DNA from: Betaproteobacteria bacterium | GTDB taxonomy: Bacteria; Pseudomonadota; Gammaproteobacteria; Burkholderiales; Usitatibacteraceae | Reading direction: 5' to 3' | Length of the DNA: 64,000 nucleotides | Assembly (NCBI GenBank): GCA_016791265.1 | Contig: JAEUMY010000008.1 | Coordinates: 80,373-144,372 of the forward strand | In this document: piece by piece, positions 9,165 through 17,688 of the stretch | Layout of the letters: the number at the start of each line of letters is the position of its first letter | Position numbering within the stretch: position 1 is the stretch's first letter | Position numbers and translations under genes: made by a program | Notes under the pieces: generated by a model | The model's input: only the letters and a program-made list of their open reading frames with translations | The model's database searches: none | What the model was told of the DNA's origin: nothing

Positions 9165-10574
9165 TCAGTGACCACCGGCGTCGCCACCCGCAGCGACGGC
9201 TGCAGCAGAGGGCAGCGGTGCCATGACGGGCTTGCCCAGCAATGTGGCGTCGAGCGCGGCATCAGCCAGCCAGAAATCGCGCTGCGCGTCGATGGCGGCG
9301 ATGATGCTGCCGATCTGGTCGCGCGTGCCGGTGAGAAGATCGAACACGCCGATCAGCATGCCGTTGTATTGCAGCAGCATCTCATCGGCGATGAGCTTCT
9401 TCAGTGGCACGACTTCGTCACGGTAGTGCAGCGCGTAGTCGTAGGCGGTGCGCCAGGCAGCGTATTGCTCACGCAACGCGGATTCGGCAGCAAGGCCGGT
9501 CTGCGCGACGCGGAACTGTGCGGCTTTGACCTGTTGCGCGGCCTGGCTGCGCGTGGCATCACCGAGATCGAAAATCGGAATGCCGATTTCCAGTTCGTAG
9601 CCTTTCTTCACCGGCTCACCGGTTTCGCTGATCCGGATGCCGGTCAGGTGCAGCGCGTTCATCACGCTCTGCGTGCGGGTGAAGCCCTGACGTGCGGCGA
9701 GCGTTTCCAGTTCGGCCACGGCCAGCCGTACGTCGAGCCGCTGATCCAGCGCTTTCTGTGCGATCACGCTTTCCGGCTTGGCTGAGTTCGGCAGATCAGG
9801 CAGGCGGGCCGGCAGTTTGAGTTGCGCGGCCTGCGCGCTGTTGAGGCCCAAGGTGCGGTTCAGGGCTTCACGTGTGCTGACTGCGGTCTGCTTCGCTCGC
9901 GCCAGCTGCGCCGTGGCCTCGGCATAGAACGCCTGCTGACGCGCACGCTGCAGCTTGCTGAAGTTGCCGGCCTGATACATGCGCTTGGCCAGCTCGGCGC
10001 TGGCTTCTGCGGCATCCATCACTTGCTGGAAGTACACCAGCGCCTGCTCGGCCGCCACGGCGCGCACCCAGGCCTGGCGCGCATTCGTCGCAGCCTCCAC
10101 GACGTGTGCCGCGCTGGCCAGCCGCACCTGCTGCTGCATCGCATCCGCTGTGCGCAGGCGCGAGGGCAGGTAGATGAATTCAAGCAGGGACACCGACAGC
10201 ATGCGACCGATATCCAGTTCGACTTCGCCGTCGTGCTTTTTCACCAGGCGTTCGAAGGTGAACACCGGGTTGGGCAGGCGGCCCTTCTGCGCGGCAGCAG
10301 CAGATTGCGCCGCCTGGTCAGCCAGCATGGCCTGGAACTGTGGCGACAGCGTCAGCGCGAGACGCACCGCATCATCGGCCGAGAGCGGCTGGCCGAGCAG
10401 CGCGTCCACATTCGCCCGCGCTGCGCTGCTGTCGGAGGAAATGGTGGCGCCATAGGTATCGCGGGCGAAGTTTTCGGTGAACTGGCGCGTGCCGTCCATG
10501 CCGGTGCTGGCGCAGCCGGCCAGGGTGAACGTTGAGGCCAGCGTGAGCGCAAGAACAAGTGCGCGGCGCTTCAT
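9165..10574 (-). CDS. TolC/CzcC-family outer-membrane efflux lipoprotein
   Basis: 469 residues. The signal peptide ends in a lipobox (LAGC), followed by two OEP repeats rich in coiled coil (for example ALTLSPQFQAMLADQAAQSAAAAQ, and KAAQFRVAQTGLAAESALREQYAAW) and a His-containing tail. It would form the outer-membrane duct of a metal efflux system, but no RND pump or membrane-fusion gene is adjacent in the window. That is odd, and the partners may be elsewhere. Its ATG overlaps the previous stop by 4 bp. Confidence 0.88.
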   Translation of the reverse strand: MKRRALVLALTLASTFTLAGCASTGMDGTRQFTENFARDTYGATISSDSSAARANVDALLGQPLSADDAVRLALTLSPQFQAMLADQAAQSAAAAQKGRLPNPVFTFERLVKKHDGEVELDIGRMLSVSLLEFIYLPSRLRTADAMQQQVRLASAAHVVEAATNARQAWVRAVAAEQALVYFQQVMDAAEASAELAKRMYQAGNFSKLQRARQQAFYAEATAQLARAKQTAVSTREALNRTLGLNSAQAAQLKLPARLPDLPNSAKPESVIAQKALDQRLDVRLAVAELETLAARQGFTRTQSVMNALHLTGIRISETGEPVKKGYELEIGIPIFDLGDATRSQAAQQVKAAQFRVAQTGLAAESALREQYAAWRTAYDYALHYRDEVVPLKKLIADEMLLQYNGMLIGVFDLLTGTRDQIGSIIAAIDAQRDFWLADAALDATLLGKPVMAPLPSAAAVAAGGDAGGH

Positions 10575-10993
10575 GGCTTGCCTCCCTGGGCTTTCTTCTC
10601 GGCCTCGATGGCCCGCGCGGCTTCCAGGCCATAGGCTTGCCAGCCGCCGATGGCGCGCACCGTGTCGTTGACCTGGCGCCAGTCCTTCAGCGGCTCGTCG
10701 GGCGTGAAGCGTTGATAGCGGGCGAATGCGGAGCTGTTTGGCGCGCGGGCAGGCGCGGATGCCGTGGGCGGCGCCGATTGTGGCGCGGACTTCGCGGCGG
10801 CTGTGGGCGGCTGATGATGCTCATGCCGGGTCTGGGACTCGGCGGCCAGCGGCAATGCCGCCAGCATGGATGCAACTGAAAACGCGACAAGTAAAAGTCC
10901 GGTGGACTTTTGCTGGACACCGCAAGCATTTGCGGTGGGCCCGGCGGGCCAAGGTGCCCGTTCTGAACGGGCGACTTGCAATATTCGCAACAT
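10571..10993 (-). CDS. Small secreted protein of copper operon, N-terminus formed by repeat element
   Basis: 140 residues, family not recognised. After residue 34 comes a typical signal-peptide core (LLLVAFSVASMLAALPLAAES), a His/Pro/Ala-rich linker (HEHHQPPT...) and a conserved-looking helical C-domain (AFARYQRFTPDEPLKDWRQVNDTVRAIGGWQAYGLEAARA). Residues 2-34 are encoded by the roughly 100-bp structured element at 10883-10989 and begin LRILQ, a degenerate palindrome. GGAGA sits 5 bases before the ATG at 10993, so this start lies outside the element. The element thus seems to have landed in frame just behind the start codon. Confidence 0.75.
   Translation of the reverse strand: MLRILQVARSERAPWPAGPTANACGVQQKSTGLLLVAFSVASMLAALPLAAESQTRHEHHQPPTAAAKSAPQSAPPTASAPARAPNSSAFARYQRFTPDEPLKDWRQVNDTVRAIGGWQAYGLEAARAIEAEKKAQGGKP
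10883..10989 (+). repeat. ~100-bp structured element, copy A
   Basis: Begins CGCGAC and ends ATATTCGCA. Four perfect hairpins follow one another: AAAAGTCC/GGACTTTT (10893-10911), CACCGCAA/TTGCGGTG (10918-10937), GGCCC/GGGCC (10938-10950) and GCCCGTTC/GAACGGGC (10956-10972). The right end holds the half-palindrome GCAATATTCGC. Related to copies at 22793, 46138 and 60635. Confidence 0.8.
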
Positions 10994-11086
10994 GATCTCT
11001 CCTCGGTGAATGAATGCCGGGAGAGGAGGTGGCACTCTCACACCGTGATGCGCACGATGCGGTGTGGACCACAGATCCCCCGGCGG

Positions 11087-11452
11087 TCAGACCGGGGAGA
11101 AAAGCGGGGGATGCTGCGGGGGATCTGGCACCCAGGAGCGGAAATCGCTCACCGAGGCGTCGAACGGTGCCACGCCAGGCGCGGCGTTGGCGACGAAAGG
11201 CAGCGTGGGGGCGGCGAGGGCGCCGGCAATATGGCAAAGGTCGCAGTGCTCGATGGGCAGCTTCGCACCGGCTTCCGCCGCGCTTGTCGCGCCGTCATGG
11301 CAAGGCATGGCATCCATCTGGCCCGCCGCGTCAGCCGCCCGCATCATCCCGCCCATGCTTTGCGCGCAAAACGGCATGGTGGTCGCCGTGACGCCCGAGA
11401 CGGGCAGCCAGGCGAACATCCAGGCGAGAGCGATTTTGCGCAGCAGTTTCAT
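11087..11452 (-). CDS. Small periplasmic CDLC-motif protein (DUF2946-like)
   Basis: 121 residues with a signal peptide (KLLRKIALAWMFAWLPVSGV). It is rich in Met/His/Cys (MPFCAQSMGGMM, MPCHDG) and carries EHCDLCHIAGALA, the motif of DUF2946-like proteins near metal-resistance genes. It is first in the copper operon. The predicted CueR promoter starts transcription near 11494, so ATG 11452 is the best start; upstream ATGs fall in the promoter. The function is unknown; metal sensing or scavenging is inferred. Confidence 0.72.
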   Translation of the reverse strand: MKLLRKIALAWMFAWLPVSGVTATTMPFCAQSMGGMMRAADAAGQMDAMPCHDGATSAAEAGAKLPIEHCDLCHIAGALAAPTLPFVANAAPGVAPFDASVSDFRSWVPDPPQHPPLFSPV

Positions 11453-11501
11453 GATGGCTGAAAGACCGGGCAGGGTGAGTTTGGTTCCTGCGATGTGGGA
11501 C

Positions 11502-11532
11502 ATTATCAACCTTGCCACGGGGGGAAGGTCAA
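11502..11532 (-). promoter_or_regulatory. CueR-type promoter/operator of copper operon 2
   Basis: On the minus strand, -35 TTGACC (11527-11532) and -10 GATAAT (11502-11507) have a 19-bp spacer. Dyad 11509-11529 has arms ACCTT.CC and GG.AAGGT, matching the cueR operator at 6264-6284. Confidence 0.88.
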
Positions 11533-11590
11533 GGCGCATCCGTGCTGCGCATCCGGCCGGGCTTGCCGGGGGCGCTATACTGCGGGCCCC

Positions 11591-11992
11591 ATGCGTGCCT
11601 TCCGCCAGTTGACCCCGCGTCTATCCGCCCTGCTCGCCGCGATCTGCCTGATCGTGGCCCAGCCGGGCGCGCTGGTGCATGCCTGGTCGCATGACCTCCA
11701 TGGCGATCATGCGGCGCACGGCCATGCCGCCCACGCGTCGGATCATGCAGACCATGACGACCATGGCGGTGCGGATCATGACCATGGCCACGGCGATGCC
11801 GAATCCGCCATTGCGCTTTGCGATCTCTGCGCGCATTTCTCGGCCGTTGTCCACGTACCGGGCGCGTCTTCCGCGAGCAGTCTCCTGCTCCCGCAGGGCA
11901 CACTTCCGCGCCCGGTGCTGGATCCGCCGGCGCGCGGCACCATCGCCGCGACACCCTACGCCGCACGCGCACCCCCGGTTCTCCTGAGCTGA
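11591..11992 (+). CDS. His/Asp-rich small secreted protein with CDLC motif
   Basis: 133 residues with a signal peptide (LSALLAAICLIVAQPGALVHA), then a long His/Asp run (HDLHGDHAAHGHAAHASDHADHDD...) and ALCDLCAHFSAVVH, a motif shared with the divergent protein at 11087-11452. Such His-rich secreted proteins usually bind Zn, Cu or Ni. It precedes the ZnuD-like receptor by 76 bp on the same strand and may be co-transcribed. A TATACT box (11576-11581) ends 9 bp before the ATG, so the mRNA could be nearly leaderless; no good -35 is visible. Confidence 0.75.
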   Translation: MRAFRQLTPRLSALLAAICLIVAQPGALVHAWSHDLHGDHAAHGHAAHASDHADHDDHGGADHDHGHGDAESAIALCDLCAHFSAVVHVPGASSASSLLLPQGTLPRPVLDPPARGTIAATPYAARAPPVLLS

Positions 11993-12068
11993 CCCCCACT
12001 CGTTTGTCATCAGCCGCCGTCGCAGTCCCGAACGGTGCGGCCTGTCTCGGTCATTTCAGGAGATTCAC

Positions 12069-14111
12069 ATGTTGTCCATGCCCTTCGGCCAGCGCACGCT
12101 GGCCATTGCTGTGCTGTTCACGCTTTCCGTTCCCGCGCATGCCCGTCAAGCGTCACCTGGGCCCGATGCAGCCAAACCCGCCTCGCGCGTTCCCACCAAA
12201 ATTGAAGCCATCGAGGTCAAGGCACTCCCCTTGCCCACACCCCTGAACGAGCTCACCCAGCCCATCACCGTGCTGGATGCAGAAGACCTGCGCCGCAAGC
12301 GCGCCGCAAGCATCGGCGACACGCTGGCTGGCGAGGCCGGCGTGCAGTCCAGCGCCTTCGGTCCCGCCTCGGGTCGGCCGGTCATTCGCGGCATGGATGG
12401 GCCACGCGTGCGCGTGCTGCAGAACGGCGTTGGCACGCTGGATGTGTCCACGCTGAGCCCCGACCACATGGTCACCAGCGAAGCTGCGCAGGCCGAGCAG
12501 ATCGAAATCCTGCGCGGCCCGGCCAGCCTGCTCTACGGCAGCGGCGCCATCGGCGGCGTGGTCAATGTCGTGTCCAATCTCGTGCCCAGTGCGGCGAAGC
12601 AGGGTGTGTCGGGCGAGGCTGAGCTGCGCGCCTCGACGGGTGATCGTGGCCGCTTTGGCAGCGCGACACTCGATGGTGGCAACGGCGATGTCGCCTGGCA
12701 TCTGGACGGCTTCAAGCGCCGGGCCAAGGACCATGAAATTCCGGGCCGCATCGTGGCCGATGATCCGGACAGCGCATCAGGCCGGCTGCCCGGCAGCGAT
12801 CTCGATGCCGAGGGCGGCGGCGCCGGTGTGTCGTTCACGCGCGCGGGCGGATTTCTCGGTGCGGGCGTTTCCGGTTTGCGCAACACCTATGGTTTGCCGA
12901 CGGGCGAAGGTACGTTCATCAAGCTGAAGCAGAATCGGGTCGAGCTCGCTGGCGACATACGGCGCCCGCTGGCCGGGATCGATCTCATCAAATTCCGTGC
13001 GGCGCGCGGTGACTATGAGCACTCGGAAATCGAGCCGGATGGCGAAGTCGCGACGACCTTCAAGAACAAGGGCGACGAGGGCCGCATCGAGTTGCGTCAT
13101 CTGCCCATTGCCGGATGGAAGGGCGCCATTGGCGTGCAGTGGCAGGATCGTGATGCCTCCGCCGTCGGCGAGGAAGCCTATCTGCCGCCCAGCAACACCC
13201 GTGCGACCGGCGTGTTTCTCGTGCAGGAAAAAACGTTTGGCGACTGGACCATCAGTGCCGGTCTGCGCGGGGAGCGCGAACGCTTGCGTGCGGAGGGCGA
13301 GCTGCCGTCGCGCCGCTTCTCGCTCACCAGTCATGCGCTGGGCGCGTCGTGGAATCTGGCGCCCGGCCATGCGCTGAGCATCAACTTCACCAGCGCCGAA
13401 CGCGCCGCGTCCGCCGAAGAGCTGTATGCATTCGGCCCGCATCTCGCCACCGCGACCTTTGATGTGGGTGATGCGAATATTCGCAAGGAGACCTCGCGCA
13501 ATATCGACATCACGCTCCAAAAAAACACGGGTGCGTTGCAGTGGAAGTTGAGCGTGTTCGACAACCGCATGAAGGACTACATCTTTGCCCGCAGTGCCGA
13601 CGAGGATGGCGACGGCATCGCCGACCGCGTGAATGAAGAAGGCGAGATCGAGCCCGATGGCGAGCTGCTGCTGCAGATGCTGGGCCAGGCTGATGCCACC
13701 TTCCGTGGCTACGAGGCGGAAGTGAGCTGGCAGGGCAATGGCACGAAGGTCCGGGCGTTCACCGACAACGTGCGCGCCAAGCTGAAGTCCGGCGGCAACC
13801 TGCCGCGCATTTCGCCTGCTCGCATCGGCATTGAGCTGTCGCAGTCGTGGTCGGACTGGACGGGCCGGTTCTCAGCAACCCGCGTGCAGCGGCAGAACCG
13901 CGTCGCGGAGCTGGAGACAGCCACCGCCGGCTACACGCGCGTGGATGCCGAGCTGCTCTGGCGCGCGCCTTCGTCGCTGGGCAATTGGCAGGTGTTCCTG
14001 CAAGGCCGCAATCTGCTCGACAAGGAGATTCGCCTGCACACGTCGTACCTGAAGGAAGTCGCGCCGCAGCCGGGGCGGGCGTTTGCGCTGGGCGTGCGCG
14101 CCGCGTTCTAG
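12069..14111 (+). CDS. TonB-dependent outer-membrane receptor, ZnuD-like
   Basis: 680 residues. A signal peptide is followed by a plug domain (PITVLDAEDLRRK, GRPVIRGMDGPRVRVLQNG, IEILRGPASLLYGSGAIGGVVNVV) and a beta-barrel ending in the aromatic GVRAAF. The plug most resembles the ZnuD zinc receptor group, and the flanking His-rich protein and CobW GTPase support metal import. An exact palindrome copy (13473-13484) encodes ANIR (residues 469-472) in an extracellular-loop region. The last 130 bp were copied into the chimeric pseudogene at 18450-18887. Confidence 0.88.
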   Translation: MLSMPFGQRTLAIAVLFTLSVPAHARQASPGPDAAKPASRVPTKIEAIEVKALPLPTPLNELTQPITVLDAEDLRRKRAASIGDTLAGEAGVQSSAFGPASGRPVIRGMDGPRVRVLQNGVGTLDVSTLSPDHMVTSEAAQAEQIEILRGPASLLYGSGAIGGVVNVVSNLVPSAAKQGVSGEAELRASTGDRGRFGSATLDGGNGDVAWHLDGFKRRAKDHEIPGRIVADDPDSASGRLPGSDLDAEGGGAGVSFTRAGGFLGAGVSGLRNTYGLPTGEGTFIKLKQNRVELAGDIRRPLAGIDLIKFRAARGDYEHSEIEPDGEVATTFKNKGDEGRIELRHLPIAGWKGAIGVQWQDRDASAVGEEAYLPPSNTRATGVFLVQEKTFGDWTISAGLRGERERLRAEGELPSRRFSLTSHALGASWNLAPGHALSINFTSAERAASAEELYAFGPHLATATFDVGDANIRKETSRNIDITLQKNTGALQWKLSVFDNRMKDYIFARSADEDGDGIADRVNEEGEIEPDGELLLQMLGQADATFRGYEAEVSWQGNGTKVRAFTDNVRAKLKSGGNLPRISPARIGIELSQSWSDWTGRFSATRVQRQNRVAELETATAGYTRVDAELLWRAPSSLGNWQVFLQGRNLLDKEIRLHTSYLKEVAPQPGRAFALGVRAAF

Positions 14112-14149
14112 GCGCAATCCCGCTTCTTGTCGGGTGGCTTTTTCGCAAC

Positions 14150-14186
14150 AGACCCTCAAGTGCAACCTAGTTGCATAAGAGGGTCT
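14150..14186. promoter_or_regulatory. Long nested dyad upstream of cobW-type gene (possible Zur-type operator or attenuator)
   Basis: Outer arms AGACCCTC (14150-14157) and GAGGGTCT (14179-14186) enclose inner arms TGCAAC (14161-14166) and GTTGCA (14170-14175) with a 3-bp centre. All arms pair perfectly. The dyad lies between the ZnuD-like gene and the GTPase, 48 bp before its ATG. The inner element resembles a metal-regulator operator, while the outer stem could equally make an RNA hairpin. No T-run follows, so a simple terminator is unlikely. Confidence 0.5.
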
Positions 14187-14233
14187 GGCGAACTAGACTC
14201 CGCCTCTCATCTGCTCAAAAAGAAAGCCCTCCA

Positions 14234-15466
14234 ATGTCTCAGGCTCAAACCGCGCTCACGAGCGACCGACGCCTTCCCGTGACCGTGCTGTCCGGCTTCC
14301 TCGGCGCGGGCAAGACGACGCTTCTGAATCACATCCTCAACAATCGCGAGGGGCGTCGCGTCGCGGTCATCGTCAACGACATGTCCGATGTCAACATCGA
14401 CGCGGCGCTCGTGCGCGAGGGCGGCGCGAATCTCTCGCGCACCGACGAAAAGCTGGTGGAAATGTCCAACGGCTGCATCTGCTGCACGCTTCGCGAAGAC
14501 TTGCTGATCGAGGTCTCGCGGCTGGCGGCGGAAGGGCGGTTCGATTACCTCGTGATCGAATCGACCGGCATTTCCGAGCCGCTGCCAGTCGCCGAAACGT
14601 TCACCTTCGAGCTGGAAGACGGCATGAGTCTCGCCCACAGCACGCGGCTGGACACGATGGTGACGGTGGTCGACGCCTTCAACTTCCTGAACGATTTCTG
14701 CTCGACCGACTCCTTGACCGACCGCGGCCAGTCACTCGGCGAGGCGGATACGCGCAACATCGTTGATCTCCTGACCGACCAGATCGAGTTTGCCGATGTG
14801 ATCGTGCTGAACAAGCTCGACCTCGTTTCTGCTGGCGATGCCAACCGACTGGGCGCGCTGATCCAGTCGCTGAATCCGGATGCGGCGATTGTTGCCGCGA
14901 CGAAGGGGCAGGTGCCGCTCGATGCGGTGCTGAACACGGGCCGCTTCGATTTCGAGCGCGCTCAGCAGGCGCCGGGCTGGCTGAAATTGATGCGCGGCGA
15001 AAAAACGAGCGAAGCGGAGGAATACGGCATTCGCAGCTTTGCCTACCAGGCCCGCCGTCCGTTTCATCCCAAGCGCATTTACGAGTTCTTGCGCGGCCCC
15101 CTGGATGGCGTGGTGCGCTCCAAGGGTTACTTCTGGCTGGCCTCGCGCCCGGACATGGCGGGAAGCTGGAGCCAGGCTGGCGGCGCGCGCGTGCATGAAG
15201 CGGCAGGGCTGTGGTGGTCCGCCGCGCCGCGCGACGCTTGGCCGGACGACCCGGAAGACATCGCTCGCATCAATCAGAAGATGCAGGGCGAGCATGGCGA
15301 CCGCAGGCAGGAGCTGGTGTTCATCGGCGTGTCGATGGACGAAACCGCGCTCCGCCGCGGACTCGATAGCTGCCTGCTCACCGACAAGGAAATGGCGCTG
15401 GGACCACGTACGTGGGCGCTGTTCGATGACCCCTTTCCAGCCTGGCGCATGAAGGCGGCGGCCTGA
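14234..15466 (+). CDS. CobW/COG0523 metal-chaperone GTPase (ZigA/YeiR-like)
   Basis: 410 residues. Walker A is GFLGAGKTT (21-29), the metal-binding CxCC motif is GCICC (80-84), and there are NKLD for guanine and a CobW C-terminal domain ([23 protein letters not shown]). These G3E GTPases deliver zinc or other metals during limitation. The neighbouring ZnuD-like receptor suggests a zinc-starvation role. ATG 14234 (MSQAQT) is favoured over an upstream in-frame start that would begin inside the dyad at 14150-14186. Confidence 0.9.
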   Translation: MSQAQTALTSDRRLPVTVLSGFLGAGKTTLLNHILNNREGRRVAVIVNDMSDVNIDAALVREGGANLSRTDEKLVEMSNGCICCTLREDLLIEVSRLAAEGRFDYLVIESTGISEPLPVAETFTFELEDGMSLAHSTRLDTMVTVVDAFNFLNDFCSTDSLTDRGQSLGEADTRNIVDLLTDQIEFADVIVLNKLDLVSAGDANRLGALIQSLNPDAAIVAATKGQVPLDAVLNTGRFDFERAQQAPGWLKLMRGEKTSEAEEYGIRSFAYQARRPFHPKRIYEFLRGPLDGVVRSKGYFWLASRPDMAGSWSQAGGARVHEAAGLWWSAAPRDAWPDDPEDIARINQKMQGEHGDRRQELVFIGVSMDETALRRGLDSCLLTDKEMALGPRTWALFDDPFPAWRMKAAA

Positions 15467-15483
15467 GCGCGCCGATCTCTGTT

Positions 15484-15495
15484 GCGAATATTCGC
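15484..15495. repeat. GCGAATATTCGC palindrome, intergenic
   Basis: Exact copy in the 95-bp gap between the GTPase and the siderophore-type receptor, with flanking T and A extending it to TGCGAATATTCGCA. Confidence 0.9.
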
Positions 15496-15561
15496 AGCCC
15501 TGCCGCAGACGCAAGCCGTTACCGGGAAGTTAATCCCATCACTCACTTTCAATCACTCGAC

Positions 15562-17688
15562 ATGAAATCACGACACCTTTCCACTCTGATCGCGGCGCTG
15601 TTCTCTGCCGGGGCGTCCTTGACGGCCCAGGCGCAAACGCAGCCGCAACCCGGCAAAGAGCCCCAACCCGAGTCCATCACCGTCACCGCGACGAAAGACG
15701 CTGCTCTAAACCTCGACGCCACGAGCGAAACCGCCTCGCGCCTCAGCATCCCTTTGCGCGAGCTACCAGCTTCTGCTGACGTGCTGGATCAATCCCAGCT
15801 GCAAGCGCGCGGCGCCAAGCTCATGTTTGAAGCGTTGAACTCGATGGCCGGCATGACGGCATCGTTCCGGCCCGGCTCATCAGTCGCGATGCAGGGCCGC
15901 GGCTTCGCCGAGAACGCGTTCGGCATTCTGTACGACGGCATCCGCGTGGCCAGCACCAACGCAGCCATGCGCACTTACGATAGCTTCGCGTTCGACCGCA
16001 TCGAGGTGTTGCGCGGGGCGGCGGGTTTGACGCATGGCGAGGGCAGCATCGGTGGTGCCATCAACCATGTGCGCAAGCAACCTTCTCGCGTGGCGCAGCC
16101 GATTGACGTGCTGGCCGGGTTTGGCAACAACCGCGCGCTCCGCATCGGCGCAGGCACCGGAGGGCCGATCACCGATTCGCTCTCGGGCCGCATCGACGCC
16201 GTGCGCAACCAGTTCGACACCGACGTGAAGAGCAATGAGCATGCGTACAGCCATGTCGTCGGCAGTCTGCGCGCCGATCTCTCGCCCACACTGGCCATGA
16301 CCTTCACCATTGATGCGCTGAAGAACAGCATCGACGACGTGTACTGGGGCACGCCGCTCATCGCGGGCCGGCTGGATGAAAGCCTGCTCGACATCAACTA
16401 CAACAACCTGCCCGACAACGTGCATGACGACGATGTCACCTGGCTCTCGTGGAAGACAGAGTGGAAAGCCGGTAGCGCGACGGTGCTGAACACCGCATGG
16501 CATTACCAGGCCGACCGGGACTGGAAGAACGCCTACCGCTTTCAGTACGTGCCGGGCACGCCCAACCAGGTGCGCCGCCAGTGGTTCGAGGACTTGGCCT
16601 ACGACCATGAATTCTTTGGTGACCGGCTGGAGGCGCGCTGGGCTGGGAAGTGGGGCGGGCTGGATGTGAAAAGTGCTGTCGGGTTTGAATACGGCCTCAC
16701 CAATTTTCTCTCGCCGCGCGGCGCGACCACCGGCACTTCGCAACTGGTTGATCCGTTCGATCCGCCGCCCACGTCGTTCTTCACCGGCAACAACGCGGGC
16801 CGCAACCGCACCGTGTCGGTCGATCAGACGCAGACCAGCGTGTTCGCGGAAACGCAGATCAAGTTCTCGCAGGCACTTTCCGTCGTCGCAGGCTTGCGCC
16901 ACGACCGGCTGGACTTCGACTACGAAGACCGCCGCCCGACCAGCTTCGCCGCGTTCAACAAATCGTTCCGCCCCACGACGGGCCGTCTCGGGCTGGTCGT
17001 GGAGGTGATGCCGGGTGCGTCGGCGTATGTGCAGATGGCGACAGGCACCGAATCGCGCTTCACCGCGTTCTTCCTCTCCGCGTCCGACATTCCGTTCGAT
17101 CTCACGCGCGCGCGCCAGGTCGAAGCGGGCTGGAAGCAGCAGTTCGCTGGCGGCAAGGGCGAATGGACAGCGGCGGTGTATCGCATCGAGAAAGACCGCA
17201 TCCCCTTCGCCGATGCCGCCACTGGCATCACCACTGCAGTGGGCAAGCAGTCGTCACGCGGCATTGAATTCTCCGCCGCACTGCGGCCGATGCCAGGCTG
17301 GCTCATCGAGGGCAATGCCGCGTTCGTCGATGCGCAGTACGACACCTTCGCCTCCGGTGGTGTGTCCTTCGCCGGCAAGACACCGCCCAACGTGCCCGTG
17401 CGTGTCGCCAATCTCGGCGTGACATGGACGGCCACGTCACAGCTCAGCATTGGCGGCTGGCTGCGCCATGTCGGCAAGTTCTTTGCCAACGACGCCAACA
17501 CCATCGAGCTGCCGGCGGCAAGTGTGGCGGATGTGTACGCAATCTGGAAGTTCGGCCGTGACACGGACGTGACCCTTCGTGCAAAGAACATCACCGACCG
17601 CGCGTACGCGAGCTGGGCGACGGATGCCAACTATGTTCTGGTCGCACCGCGACGCGGCTTCGACCTCACATTCAGAGGGAGGTTCTGA
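15562..17688 (+). CDS. TonB-dependent siderophore-type receptor
   Basis: 708 residues. Signal peptide (ending AQA), TonB box-like PESITVTAT, plug domain (SLRELPAS-type start, MQGRGFAENAFGILYDGIRV, FDRIEVLRGAAGLTHGEGSIGGAINHVRK) and a barrel ending DLTFRGRF. The plug fits the FhuA/FecA-like siderophore receptor class. Its stop overlaps the next start (TGATG), linking it to the PAP2-like gene. Bases 16148-16470 have a near-identical copy in the pseudogene at 18450-18887. Confidence 0.9.
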   Translation: MKSRHLSTLIAALFSAGASLTAQAQTQPQPGKEPQPESITVTATKDAALNLDATSETASRLSIPLRELPASADVLDQSQLQARGAKLMFEALNSMAGMTASFRPGSSVAMQGRGFAENAFGILYDGIRVASTNAAMRTYDSFAFDRIEVLRGAAGLTHGEGSIGGAINHVRKQPSRVAQPIDVLAGFGNNRALRIGAGTGGPITDSLSGRIDAVRNQFDTDVKSNEHAYSHVVGSLRADLSPTLAMTFTIDALKNSIDDVYWGTPLIAGRLDESLLDINYNNLPDNVHDDDVTWLSWKTEWKAGSATVLNTAWHYQADRDWKNAYRFQYVPGTPNQVRRQWFEDLAYDHEFFGDRLEARWAGKWGGLDVKSAVGFEYGLTNFLSPRGATTGTSQLVDPFDPPPTSFFTGNNAGRNRTVSVDQTQTSVFAETQIKFSQALSVVAGLRHDRLDFDYEDRRPTSFAAFNKSFRPTTGRLGLVVEVMPGASAYVQMATGTESRFTAFFLSASDIPFDLTRARQVEAGWKQQFAGGKGEWTAAVYRIEKDRIPFADAATGITTAVGKQSSRGIEFSAALRPMPGWLIEGNAAFVDAQYDTFASGGVSFAGKTPPNVPVRVANLGVTWTATSQLSIGGWLRHVGKFFANDANTIELPAASVADVYAIWKFGRDTDVTLRAKNITDRAYASWATDANYVLVAPRRGFDLTFRGRF

